This document shows, piece by piece, positions 51,652 through 60,216 of a stretch of DNA of 64,000 nt. The DNA is from CAVVYV01 sp963818205 (GTDB lineage: Bacteria > Actinomycetota > Thermoleophilia > Solirubrobacterales > 70-9). The position numbers and the translations under genes were made by a program. The stretch is taken from assembly GCA_963818205.1 (NCBI GenBank), contig CAWFRG010000008.1, positions 1 through 64,000 of the forward strand, read 5' to 3'. The notes under the pieces were generated by a model. That model did not search any database. It saw nothing but the letters and a program-made list of their open reading frames with translations, and had not been told where the DNA came from. How positions within the stretch are numbered: the first letter of the stretch is position 1; the number at the start of each line of letters is the position of its first letter.

Positions 51652-52401
51652 ATGCTGGGGGCGGTGAGGCTCGAGGGCAGAAAAGCGCTGGTCACGGGCG
51701 GCGCCAGCGGGATCGGCGCCGCGATCTGCCGCCGTCTCGCGGCCGAGGGCGCCCAGGTGACGATCGGCGACGTCAACCTCGAGGGGGCCAGAGGGGTCGC
51801 CGGCGAGATCTCGTGCGAGGCGCTCCAGCTCGACGTCACCGACCTCGATTCCGCCCGGGCTGCGGTGGAGCGAACTGGGACGCTCGACATCCTCGTCAAC
51901 AACGCAGGCACCGACGAGTTCGGCTTCTTCGTCGACACCACCCCCGAGCAGTGGCAGAAGGTAATCGCCGTCAACCTCAACGGGGTGCTCAACTGCACTC
52001 ACGCCGCTCTCCCCGGAATGCAGGACGCCGGCTACGGGCGGATCGTCAACATCGCCTCCGAGGCCGGCCGGATCGGATCGAAGGGCTCGGCCGTTTACTC
52101 CGCCGCGAAGGGCGGCGTGATCGCGTTCACCAAGGTGACGGCGCGCGAGGGCGCCCGGTTCGGGGTCAATGCGAACGGGATCGCGCCCGGCCCGATCGAG
52201 ACGCCGCTGCTGATGCAGGCGCTCGAGTTCGGCGAGATCGGCGAGAAGATCGTCGCGAACATGAAGGCGGGGACGCAGCTGCGGCGGCTGGGCTCGCCAG
52301 ACGAGGTCGCCGCCGTGGTCGCCTTCCTCGCCTCCGACGACGCCTCCTACGTCACCGGCGAGATCATCGGCGTCTCCGGGGGAATGGGGATGGTGGGATG
52401 A
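51652..52401 (+). CDS. SDR family oxidoreductase (3-oxoacyl reductase-like)
   Basis: 249 residues from ATG 51652 (a GTG at 51664 is also possible), intact. ALVTGGASGIGAAICRRLAAEG, LDILVNNAGTDEFG, GRIVNIASEAGRIGSKGSAVYSAAKGGVIAF (Ser, Tyr, Lys) and GPIETPLLMQAL, then YVTGEIIGVSGGMGMVG, are classical-SDR features. It resembles 3-oxoacyl or 2-hydroxyacyl dehydrogenases. The stop overlaps the thioesterase start (ATGA). The unit probably continues with HMG-CoA lyase, so a role in acyl-CoA or branched-chain breakdown is likely. Confidence 0.88.
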   Translation: MLGAVRLEGRKALVTGGASGIGAAICRRLAAEGAQVTIGDVNLEGARGVAGEISCEALQLDVTDLDSARAAVERTGTLDILVNNAGTDEFGFFVDTTPEQWQKVIAVNLNGVLNCTHAALPGMQDAGYGRIVNIASEAGRIGSKGSAVYSAAKGGVIAFTKVTAREGARFGVNANGIAPGPIETPLLMQALEFGEIGEKIVANMKAGTQLRRLGSPDEVAAVVAFLASDDASYVTGEIIGVSGGMGMVG

Positions 52402-52772
52402 GTCTCGAGCTCGGGATCGAGCGCACCGATGAGTTCGTGGTCGAGGACCGGCTCCTCACCGACGTCGGCGGGACGATCGGGGCGAGCGTCCTGTCCACCC
52501 CGGGGATGATCGGGATGATGGAGCGGACCGCCGCCGCCCTCTCCTTCGAGAACCTCCCCGATGGGCAGGCGACGGTCGGCTTCGAGGTCTGCATCAAGCA
52601 CGTAGCTCCGGCGGCCGAGGGCCAGACCTGCACCGCCCACGCCAGGCTCCGTGAGGTGGTGGACGAGCGGAAGCTCCGCTTCGAGGTCGAGGTCAAGGAG
52701 GGCGAGCGGACGATCGGCGTCGGCACCCACGAGCGGCGGGTGATCGAGATCGGCTCGGTCACGGGCGACTAG
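52398..52772 (+). CDS. Hot-dog thioesterase, FlK-like
   Basis: 124 residues, intact. Single hot-dog domain: LLTDVGGTIGASVLSTPGMIGMMERTAAAL, VGFEVCIKHVAPAAEGQTC and LRFEVEVKEGERTIGVGTHERRVI. The layout STPGMIGMMERTA, with a late GTHERRVI block, is that of the fluoroacetyl-CoA thioesterase-like family. The natural substrate is unknown. Translationally coupled to the SDR upstream. Confidence 0.85.
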   Translation: MSLELGIERTDEFVVEDRLLTDVGGTIGASVLSTPGMIGMMERTAAALSFENLPDGQATVGFEVCIKHVAPAAEGQTCTAHARLREVVDERKLRFEVEVKEGERTIGVGTHERRVIEIGSVTGD

Positions 52773-52796
52773 AGCGCCACCTCTACCCTGAAGTCG

Positions 52797-53717
52797 ATGG
52801 CCGCTGAGCTTCCCGAGAGCGTCAAGATCCGCGAGGTTGGGCCTCGCGACGGGTTCCAGAACGAGCCCGAGGTGATTCCGACCGAGGAGAAGGTGCGGCT
52901 GCTCGGATTGCTCTCCGACTCCGGCCTGCGTCGGATCGAGGTGACTTCATTCGTTCGGCCCGATGTGATCCCGCAGCTCGCCGACGGGGCCGAGGTGCTG
53001 AGCCGGTACGAGCCGCGGGACGGCGTCGCGTATTCGGTCCTGATCCCGAACCGGAGGGGCCTGGACCTGGCGCTTAAACAGCGCGACCGCTTCCAGGAGG
53101 CGAACTTCTTCCTGTCGGCCTCGGAGACCCACAATCGAAAGAACGTCAACCGGTCGATCGCCGAGTCGCTCGCCGACCTCGACGGGACGATCGCGGCCGC
53201 GGGCGAGGCGGGGATCCGCTGCGAGGGGGTGATCTCGACCAGCTTCGGCTGCCCCTACGAGGGCGAGGTCAAGCCCGAGCGGGTCCTCGAGATCGCCGAG
53301 CAGCTCTCCGGCTTCGGCTGTGCCGAGATCGCCTTCGGCGACACCACCGGGATGGCGAACCCCCGCCAGGTGCGCGACTTCTTCCAGCTCGCCCGCGAGC
53401 GGCTGCCCTCGGTCGAGCTCACCGCCCACTTCCATAACACCCGCGGCCAGGGGCTCGCAAACGTGCTGGCGGCGCTGGAGTCGGGAATCGACTCCTTCGA
53501 GAGCTCATTCGGCGAGCTCGGCGGCTGCCCGGTGCCCCCGGGCTCGACCGGCAACATCTCCACCGAGGACCTGGTCTCGATGCTGGAGGAGATGGGCGTC
53601 CGGACCGGGGTGGAGCTGCCGAGGCTGATCGAGGCCTCCTCGGAGGCGCAGGCCGTCCTCGGCCGGCCGCTCGGCGCCCACCTTCTGACCGCGGGCCCGA
53701 TCGACTGGCACCGATAG
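52797..53717 (+). CDS. Hydroxymethylglutaryl-CoA lyase
   Basis: 306 residues, intact. Splits HMG-CoA into acetyl-CoA and acetoacetate, the end of leucine breakdown. IREVGPRDGFQNEPEVIPTEEKV holds the metal Arg/Asp (GPRDG). IEVTSFVRPDVIPQLADGAEVL, FGDTTGMANP, HFHNTRGQGLANVLAALE (metal His pair) and ELGGCPVPPGSTGNISTEDLV (catalytic Cys loop) are all present. Acetoacetate made here can be re-activated by the acetoacetate-CoA ligase at 60-62 kb. Confidence 0.93.
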   Translation: MAAELPESVKIREVGPRDGFQNEPEVIPTEEKVRLLGLLSDSGLRRIEVTSFVRPDVIPQLADGAEVLSRYEPRDGVAYSVLIPNRRGLDLALKQRDRFQEANFFLSASETHNRKNVNRSIAESLADLDGTIAAAGEAGIRCEGVISTSFGCPYEGEVKPERVLEIAEQLSGFGCAEIAFGDTTGMANPRQVRDFFQLARERLPSVELTAHFHNTRGQGLANVLAALESGIDSFESSFGELGGCPVPPGSTGNISTEDLVSMLEEMGVRTGVELPRLIEASSEAQAVLGRPLGAHLLTAGPIDWHR

Positions 53718-53727
53718 TCTGCCGTCG

Positions 53728-54111
53728 ATGAAGAGCGATCGGTTCAGAGCCGCGGTCGAGGCGAAGGACGTCTCGGCGATCGGCGAGGTGTTCGCCGAGG
53801 ACGTCACCTTCAAGAGCCCGGTGGTGTTCAAGCCATACGAGGGCCGCGAGGCGGTCGCGATGATCCTCGGGGCGGTGGTCCAGGTATTCGAGGGCTTTCG
53901 CTACACCGACCAGGTCGAGACCGGCGACGTCGCCACCCTCGCATTCAGCGCCTCGGTCGGCGACCGGGAGCTCGACGGGATCGACCTGATCCGGTTCGAC
54001 GGGGAGGGCAAGGTTCACGAGCTGGCCGTCTACGTACGGCCGATGAGCGGCGTCAACGCGCTCGCCGAGGCGATGGGCCGGAAGCTCGAAGAGCTCGGCG
54101 CCGCCACTTAG
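53728..54111 (+). CDS. SnoaL-like/NTF2-fold protein
   Basis: 127 residues, intact. DRFRAAVEAKDVSAIGEVFAEDVTFKSPVVFKPYEGREAVAMILGAVVQVFEGF, seen in pieces, is the NTF2-like fold (helix pair, then curved sheet). VATLAFSASVGDRELDGIDLIRFDGEGKVHELAVYVRPMSG completes it. No active-site residues can be assigned. It lies 10 bases after the HMG-CoA lyase gene, probably the same transcript. Confidence 0.8.
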   Translation: MKSDRFRAAVEAKDVSAIGEVFAEDVTFKSPVVFKPYEGREAVAMILGAVVQVFEGFRYTDQVETGDVATLAFSASVGDRELDGIDLIRFDGEGKVHELAVYVRPMSGVNALAEAMGRKLEELGAAT

Positions 54112-54119
54112 CGGTCGGG

Positions 54120-55642
54120 CTACTGGCAGGAGGCGCCGGCGCAGCTCTTCAGCTGCGCCAGGCGGGCCTCGAGCTGCGCCTCTGACCGCCAGGCCGTCGG
54201 GTCGTGGTGCGGCTTTCGAGCTCAAAGGGATCGGTGGCGAGGTTGTAGAGCTCCTCGTCGCCGTTCTGGTACTGGTTGAAGATCCAGTTGCCGTCGCGGA
54301 TCCCGAAGCCGTTCAGGTTGTAGCTCTCGAGCAGGATGTCGCGCCCTGAAGCGGCCGACGGGTTGGCAGCAAGGGGCAGCAGGGAGATCCCGTCCATCGT
54401 CAGCCCCGGCTGGGCCTTGGTGATCTCGACGATCGTCGGAGCGAGGTCGATGTTCGCCACCAGCTGGTCGCGCACCACTCCTGCCGGGAACCGGGGGCCG
54501 CGGACGATCAGCGGCACCCGGGTCGACTCCTCGTAGAGGTAGGACTTGAAGATCAGCCGGTGGGCGCCCAGCTGGAGGCCGTTGTCCGAGGTGAAGAAGA
54601 TGTAGGTCTTCCGCAGGTCGCGGGCCTTCTTCAGCCTGCCGATGATTCGCTTCACGGTTTCGTCGACCGAGAGCAGGCTCTCCTGGCGCCCGCGCCAGCG
54701 CCGGTCGATGTCATCGATGTCGCCCTGGCTGAGCCTCGGCTGGTCCTGCACAAAGTCCGGCTTGTCGGTGACGTTGGGCTCGTCGAAGTTGGGAGTTCGC
54801 GGCGCACCCCCATCGCCGAACGCCCCCAGGTACCGGGGAGCGGGCTGCGGATCGCGGGTCGAGTTGAACGGCACCCCGGCCTCACCGTGTGGTGCTGTGG
54901 GGTTGAACCAGAGGAAGAAGGGCTTCGGGCCGGGGGCGCGCCGCTGGAGGAAGTCGATGACCTTGGCGGAGAGAACGTCGGTGACGTAGTTCCGGGCGCC
55001 GGTCCCGTAGTACTGGAGCTTGCCGTTCTCGTTCAGCTTGTACTGGTAGCGGCGCTGGTCGCTGCCGCTTGTAAGCGCGTACCACTCGCTCCAGCCTGGA
55101 GGGATCTCCTTCGTGTCGGCAACCGGCTCGATCAGCCCGTCGTTGAGCCCGTAGCCGTTCAGATACTTGCCGACCATTGCCGTCCGGTAGCCGGACCTCC
55201 GCAGCCAGACCGCGAGCGTGTTGGTGTGGTCGAGGCCGTTGTAGCCGTTCGGAAGGTCCGTGCTGATCACGTGGTGGTTGTGGGCGTACTGGCCGGTGAG
55301 GAAGGTCGCCCGCGAGGGGCAGCAGAGGGGGAAGGAGGCGTAGCTGTTGCGGAAGGTGGTGCCGTGGCTGCCAAGCTTGTCGAGGACGATCGGCAGCGCC
55401 GACATGTCGTTGTTCTGATCGTCGGTCTCGATCACGATCACGTTCGGGCGCTTCTGCTTCGCGTTGGCGAGCCGGAGCTTCTCCCGCTTTGCCTTGCGCA
55501 TCTGCTTCTGCCCAGCGCCCGGGTTTTCGGCCGGGGCGGCGCCCGCGGGCACGCCGACCGCGCTCAGGGAGAGGCCGACGACCAAGGCGGCCACGCAGCC
55601 GGCGATCGTCAGACGCGCTCTTTGTCGGCTCCTCTTTCGCAT
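54120..55642 (-). CDS. Secreted sulfatase (one frameshift near the end)
   Basis: About 507 residues from ATG 55642. Signal peptide RARLTIAGCVAALVVGLSLSAVGVPAGAAP. Then RPNVIVIETDDQNNDM (metal Asp pair), FPLCCPSRATFLTGQYAHNH (CxPSR, the Cys being the formylglycine precursor), GKYLNGYG, PFFLWFNPTAPHG and FTSDNGLQLGAH (metal Asp/Asn, His). This is the type I sulfatase plan. The frame changes near 54205; the corrected tail ends with two cysteines (SCAGASCQ) before TAG. The substrate is unknown. Divergent from hbd across repeat copy 4. Confidence 0.88.
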
Positions 55643-55777
55643 CGCAGCACTAAACCCGCTGTTGGCTCGACGGTTGCGCAGCTCCGGCCCCCCAAGCGTC
55701 AAGCGGGCACAGGGTAACGGGGGCTGGCGACGGCCCTCGCAAGTAACCGTCTAGGCTGCCCGACCGCCACCAAATTA

Positions 55778-55863
55778 ATGCGAGGGCGCTCCGATGACGC
55801 GAGGGTGCTCCGAGGCGAAGCCGAAGAGCAACCCGTTTAGCGTCGGAGGAGCAACCCGTTTAG
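55778..55863 (+). repeat. Dispersed palindromic repeat, copy 4 (nested)
   Basis: The outer arms are GCGAGGGCGCTCCG (55780-55793) and GGAGGAGCAACCCGTTT (ending 55861). Inside lies a complete second copy, bounded by GACGC (55796-55800) and GCGTC (55840-55844), with arms GAGGGTGCTCCG and AGAGCAACCCGTTT around hairpin GGC-GAA-GCC. It ends 14 bases before the hbd ATG, in the divergent spacer with the sulfatase gene. Confidence 0.8.
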
Positions 55864-55877
55864 TGAAAGGCAAGCGC

Positions 55878-56760
55878 ATGGCGATCAGCAAGGTGGGCGT
55901 CCTCGGCTGCGGGCTGATGGGGCACGGGATCACCCAGATCTGCGCCCAGGCCGGCTGGGACGTCGTCGTGCGCGAGGTCGGCCAGGAACCTCTCGACAAG
56001 GGGATCTGGAAAGATCGAAAAGCAGCTCGGCCGGGCGGTCGAGAAGGAAAAGATGGAACAGGGCGACGCCGACGCCGTTCGAGGCCGGATCACTCCCACG
56101 CTCGACTATGGCGACCTCGCCGACTGCGACCTCGTGATTGAGGCGATCACCGAGGACCTCGGGCTGAAGAAGGAGATGTGGGCCGAGGTTGACGGGATCG
56201 TCAAGGGCGACGCGTTCTTCGCCACCAACACCTCCTCACTCTCGGTCGCCGACCAGGCCGACGCGACCAAGCGCGCCGATCGCTTCCTCGGCCTTCATTT
56301 CTTCAATCCCGCCCAGGTGATGCCGCTGCTCGAGGTGGTCCGCGCCGAGAAGACCGGCGATGAGGCCTACGACCTCGGTTTCGAGGTGGGCAAGAAGCTC
56401 GGCAAGACGACGGTTGCCGCCAAGGACAACCGCGGCTTCATCGTCAACCGCCTGCTGGTGCCCTACATGCTCGACGCGATCCGGGCCCAGGAGCAGGGCG
56501 TGGGCTCGATCGAGGACATCGACACCGGGATGATGGCCGGCGCCAGCCATCCGATGGGCCCGCTGACGCTGGCGGACTTCGTCGGGCTCGACACCCTGGC
56601 GGCGATCTCCGAGGTGATGGAGTCCGCCTACGGGGAGGAGCGATTCGCCGCGCCGCCAACTCTGAGAAAGCTGGTCGCTGCAGGAAATTATGGGAGGAAG
56701 TCGGGGAGGGGCTTCTACGATTACTCTGGTGAGAGCCCGGTTCCGGTGGAACCGGAGTAG
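55878..56760 (+). CDS. hbd: 3-hydroxybutyryl-CoA dehydrogenase (one frameshift)
   Basis: About 293 residues. Reduces acetoacetyl-CoA to 3-hydroxybutyryl-CoA or the reverse. KVGVLGCGLMGHGITQICAQAG is the NAD loop. ATNTSSLSVADQADATKRADRFLGLHFFNPAQVMPLLEVV holds the catalytic His (LHFFNP). DNRGFIVNRLLVPYMLDAI, TGMMAGASHPMGPLTLADFVGLD and GRKSGRGFYDY complete the family pattern. One base near 56005 breaks the frame between PLDKGI and GKIEKQLG. It would supply the crotonase/Ccr route. Repeat copy 4 lies upstream. Confidence 0.93.
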
Positions 56761-56795
56761 CGGGGACTTTCCAAGGAACCGAGTCAGGAGCCAGC

Positions 56796-57524
56796 ATGGG
56801 AGTCGATCAGACCAGCCTCGACCGGATCAGGAACGCGACCTTCCCCTCCGCCCGTCGCGGATACGACAAGCACGAGGTCGAGAAGTTCCTCGCCCGCCTC
56901 GCCGATTGGCTCGAGACCGGCGGTGGAGACGAATCGCGGTCGGACACCGTCAAGCGGGAGCTGGAGCGAGTCGGCCAGCGCACCGGCGCGATCCTCGCCC
57001 AGGCGGAGGAGAGCGCCCAGCAGATCCGCGCCGAGGCCGAGGAGGAAGCGCGGGGGACGATCAACACCGCCAACGCCGAGGCCGAGGAGACGCGAGGCGA
57101 GACCGACACCTATTCCCAGGAGACCCGCAGCGCCGCCGACGCCTACAGCGGGGAGACCCGGAGGTCCGCCGACGAGAAGGCCGCCGCCATCACCGCCCAG
57201 GCGGACCAGGACGCCCGGGAGACGATCGCCTCCGCGCAGGCGCAGGCGGGCCGAATCGTCGAGGAGGGCACCCAGCGCCGGGAGGACATCGAAGCTTTGA
57301 TCGGCGACCTCGTTCGCCGTCGCGACGACGTCCTCGGCGACAGCGAGAAGCTTGCCGGCAAGCTCGCCGAGGCCGTCAAGGAGCACCGCCCTTCGGGCCC
57401 GGATCCGTTTGCCGCCCCCGAGGAGCTCGATCCGCTCGAGCGGGACAAGAACGAGTCGGAGGGCAATCTGCGCCCGGACGAGGACGTGGACGTCGGGGAA
57501 GAGGACCAGGTCGAGGCGACCTGA
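56796..57524 (+). CDS. DivIVA-domain coiled-coil protein
   Basis: 242 residues, intact. The N-terminal DivIVA motif SLDRIRNATFPSARRGYDKHEVEKFLARLADWL binds curved membrane in relatives. A long Ala/Glu/Gln/Thr-rich coiled coil follows (residues 55-190). It has irregular repeats of the type AEAEETRGETDTYSQETR, and ends with an acidic tail (DEDVDVGEEDQVEAT). It is probably a cell-pole or septum organiser of the DivIVA/SepIVA/GpsB-like group. It stands 10 bases before the carboxylase beta gene. Confidence 0.85.
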   Translation: MGVDQTSLDRIRNATFPSARRGYDKHEVEKFLARLADWLETGGGDESRSDTVKRELERVGQRTGAILAQAEESAQQIRAEAEEEARGTINTANAEAEETRGETDTYSQETRSAADAYSGETRRSADEKAAAITAQADQDARETIASAQAQAGRIVEEGTQRREDIEALIGDLVRRRDDVLGDSEKLAGKLAEAVKEHRPSGPDPFAAPEELDPLERDKNESEGNLRPDEDVDVGEEDQVEAT

Positions 57525-57533
57525 GCGGTTCCG

Positions 57534-59054
57534 ATGACTGACATCAAGGCGGCGCTCGACGCGGCGCTCGAGGGCGGCCCCGAGCGCCACCGCCAGAAGG
57601 TGGCCGAGCAGGAGAAGCTCCCGGTGCGCGAGCGGGTCAGCCGCCTACTCGACCCCGAGTCGCTCGCCGAGGAAGGGCTGCTCGCCAACTGGGAGCAGGA
57701 TGGGCTCGGCGCCGACGGGGTGGTGACCGGGATGGGCACGGTGGGTGGCCGCACGGTCGCGCTGATGGCCAACGACCCGGCGGTAAAGGCGGGCTCATGG
57801 GGGCCGAAGACGGTGGAGAAGATCCTCCGGATCCAGGAGCGGGCGCTGCGTCAGCAGGTGCCGATGTTCTACCTGGTGGACTCAGCCGGCGCCCGGATCA
57901 CCGACCAGGTCCGGATGTTCCCCGGGCGCCGCGGCGCCGGGCGGATCTTCCACACCCAGGTCCGGCTCTCCGGCCAGGTTCCGCAGATCTGCCTCCTGTT
58001 CGGTCCGAGCGCCGCCGGGGGCGCCTACATCCCGGCCTTCTGTGACGTGGTGATCATGCGCGACGGAAACGCCTCGATGTACCTGGGCTCGCCGCGGATG
58101 GCGCAGATGGTGATCGGGGAGGAGGTGACGCTGGAGGAGATGGGCGGCGCCCGGATGCACACCGGGGTCTCCGGCTGCGGGCACTTCCTCACCTCCTCGG
58201 ACGAGGAGTCGATCGACCTCGCTCGCCGCTATCTCTCCTACATGCCCTCTAATTGGCGCGAGGCGCCGCCCACCGCGCCGCCGGCCGAGCCGCGATCCGG
58301 GCGCTCAGTCTCCGCGATCGTCCCGGACAACGAGAAGGACCCGTTCGACGTCGTCGAGCTGGTCGAGACGCTCGTCGACGACGGCTCGCTGCTCCAGGTC
58401 CAGGAGCGCTGGGCGAAGGAGCTGGTGGTCGGTTACGCCCGCCTCGACGGCCGGGTGATCGGCGTCGTCGCCAACCAGCCCAAGGTCAAGGGCGGGGTGC
58501 TGTTCGTCGATTCGGCCGACAAGGCGGCTCGCTTCATCTGGACCTGCAATGCCTTCAACGTGCCCCTTCTCTTCCTCGCCGACGTCCCCGGCTTCATGAT
58601 CGGCAAGGAGGTCGAGCGCCAGGGAATCATCCGCCACGGCGCGAAGATGATCAGCGCCGTCTCCGAGGCGACGGTGCCGAAGCTCTCGGTGATCGTCCGA
58701 AAGGCGTACGGCGCGGGGCTCTACGCGATGGCCGGCCCCGCCTTCGAGCCGGACGCCTGCATCGCGCTGCCGCAGGCCCAGATCGCGGTGATGGGGCCCG
58801 AGGCGGCGATCAACGCGGTGTTCTTCAACCAGATCCAGAAGCTCGAGGATCCTGAGGAGCGCGAGCGATTCGTCCGCGAGAAGCGCGAGGAGTACGCGGA
58901 GGACATCGACATCCTCCACCTCGCCTCCGAGCTGGTGGTCGACGCGGTAATCGAGCCCGATTCGATCCGCGCCGAGCTCGTCCGCCGCTTCGCCCTCGCC
59001 GACTCCAAGCAACGAGATTTCGCCGAGCGGCGAAACCCGGTCACGCCGGTCTAG
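57534..59054 (+). CDS. Acyl-CoA carboxylase beta subunit (propionyl-CoA carboxylase-like)
   Basis: 506 residues, intact. Carboxyltransferase subunit that moves CO2 from biotin to propionyl-CoA or another acyl-CoA. LLDPESLAEEGLL, FYLVDSAGARITDQVRMFPGRRGAGRIFHTQVRLSG, FGPSAAGGAYIPAFCDVV (first oxyanion Gly pair), HFLTSSDEESIDLARRYLSYMP and PLLFLADVPGFMIGKEVERQGIIRHGAKM (second oxyanion site) are present. VIVRKAYGAGLYAMAG is the substrate-site block. No biotin-carboxylase alpha gene is in the window. It would take up propionyl-CoA from the ethylmalonyl-CoA pathway. Confidence 0.93.
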   Translation: MTDIKAALDAALEGGPERHRQKVAEQEKLPVRERVSRLLDPESLAEEGLLANWEQDGLGADGVVTGMGTVGGRTVALMANDPAVKAGSWGPKTVEKILRIQERALRQQVPMFYLVDSAGARITDQVRMFPGRRGAGRIFHTQVRLSGQVPQICLLFGPSAAGGAYIPAFCDVVIMRDGNASMYLGSPRMAQMVIGEEVTLEEMGGARMHTGVSGCGHFLTSSDEESIDLARRYLSYMPSNWREAPPTAPPAEPRSGRSVSAIVPDNEKDPFDVVELVETLVDDGSLLQVQERWAKELVVGYARLDGRVIGVVANQPKVKGGVLFVDSADKAARFIWTCNAFNVPLLFLADVPGFMIGKEVERQGIIRHGAKMISAVSEATVPKLSVIVRKAYGAGLYAMAGPAFEPDACIALPQAQIAVMGPEAAINAVFFNQIQKLEDPEERERFVREKREEYAEDIDILHLASELVVDAVIEPDSIRAELVRRFALADSKQRDFAERRNPVTPV

Positions 59055-60136
59055 CGCCCGCCAGGCGGCTCCATCTCGGACCGTAGGCCGTAGGCCGGAG
59101 CGACTTGAGGTGGGCCGCCGCTCGCGGGCGCGGCTATGTGGCGAAGCCGTCCCGCGGGAAACGGCACCAATGACTCGCTCTCCGTGTCCCACAGCTTCAG
59201 GCGGAAGGTCTTGATGCTGCTGCGGATCGTGACGACGGGCGTGCGCCGGAACATCGGGTGGGACTCGTGCGCATCGCACAGGCGGTAGTTCGGGATCTTC
59301 GCGCTCAGGTGGTGCACGTGGTGGTAATTGGCGTTGCCGACGGCCCAGGCGAGCGGGCGCGGCAGCTGGAGGTAGGAGCTGCCCTGGAGCGCGGCGAGCT
59401 CGAACTTCCACCTGCCGGGCGCCTGGTAGTAGGTGTCCTCGTACTGGTGCTGGATGTAGAGCATCCAGGCGGCGATGGCTCCGCCGACCACCAAAGTCGT
59501 GCCTTGGATCAGCAGGAAGGTCGGCCAGCCGACGACCGCGCTCCAGCCCAGCGCCCAAGCCACGAGCGCGAGGTTCGTCGCTACTACGCTCGCCAGGATC
59601 CTCGGGGTCATGCCCCTCTGAGGGAACCGGCGCTCGAACAGGAACACGAGGCTTGGACCCACCAGCAGCATCAGCACCGGGTTGCGGTAGAGGCGGTACA
59701 CCAGCCGCCGCAAGCGGGAGGCACTCTCGTACTCGGCGAGGGTCAGCGTGTTTATCTCGCCGATGCCGCGATGGTCGAGGTCTCCGGTGTGCGCGTGGTG
59801 GACCGCGTGCTGTCGCTGCCACCAGCGGTAGGGGGTGAACAGGAGGAAGCCGAGGAAGTGGCCCCAGCGGCTGTTCGCCCGCCGCGCATCGAACATCGAG
59901 TTGTGGGTGAGGTCGTGGAAGAGCGAATACATGCGGGTCAGGAAGACCGTCGCGACAAGGCCGAGAGCGATCGCGACCGGGGCGCTCGGCTGGATCAGGA
60001 CAGCGAGGATCCAGACGGCGAGGTAAGGCACGACGACGCTCGCAATCTGCCCGAGGCTCCGCCTGCGGTCGACCTCCAGGTGGGGGGCGAGATCCTGCTT
60101 CCAGCTCTCGCGGGATGGGATGTCTGCGGCGGTCAC
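59051..60136 (-). CDS. Membrane fatty acid desaturase
   Basis: 361 residues, intact. Di-iron desaturase with the three His boxes HDLTH, HAVHH and HHVHH. Membrane helices lie at IASVVVPYLAVWILAVLI, VAIALGLVATVFLTRMY, NPVLMLLVGPSLVFLF and LASVVATNLALVAWALG. The family adds a double bond to an acyl chain or modifies a related lipid. The position of the double bond cannot be told. Its stop overlaps that of the carboxylase gene by 4 bases, tail to tail. Confidence 0.9.
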   Translation of the reverse strand: MTAADIPSRESWKQDLAPHLEVDRRRSLGQIASVVVPYLAVWILAVLIQPSAPVAIALGLVATVFLTRMYSLFHDLTHNSMFDARRANSRWGHFLGFLLFTPYRWWQRQHAVHHAHTGDLDHRGIGEINTLTLAEYESASRLRRLVYRLYRNPVLMLLVGPSLVFLFERRFPQRGMTPRILASVVATNLALVAWALGWSAVVGWPTFLLIQGTTLVVGGAIAAWMLYIQHQYEDTYYQAPGRWKFELAALQGSSYLQLPRPLAWAVGNANYHHVHHLSAKIPNYRLCDAHESHPMFRRTPVVTIRSSIKTFRLKLWDTESESLVPFPAGRLRHIAAPASGGPPQVAPAYGLRSEMEPPGGR

Positions 60137-60216
60137 GGTGAATCGGTGGTTGGCTGAGGTGTCCTACGTGCCCTACCGCAATCTGGTTCACCGGGAGTCC
60201 GTCAAGAAGCGGCGAA

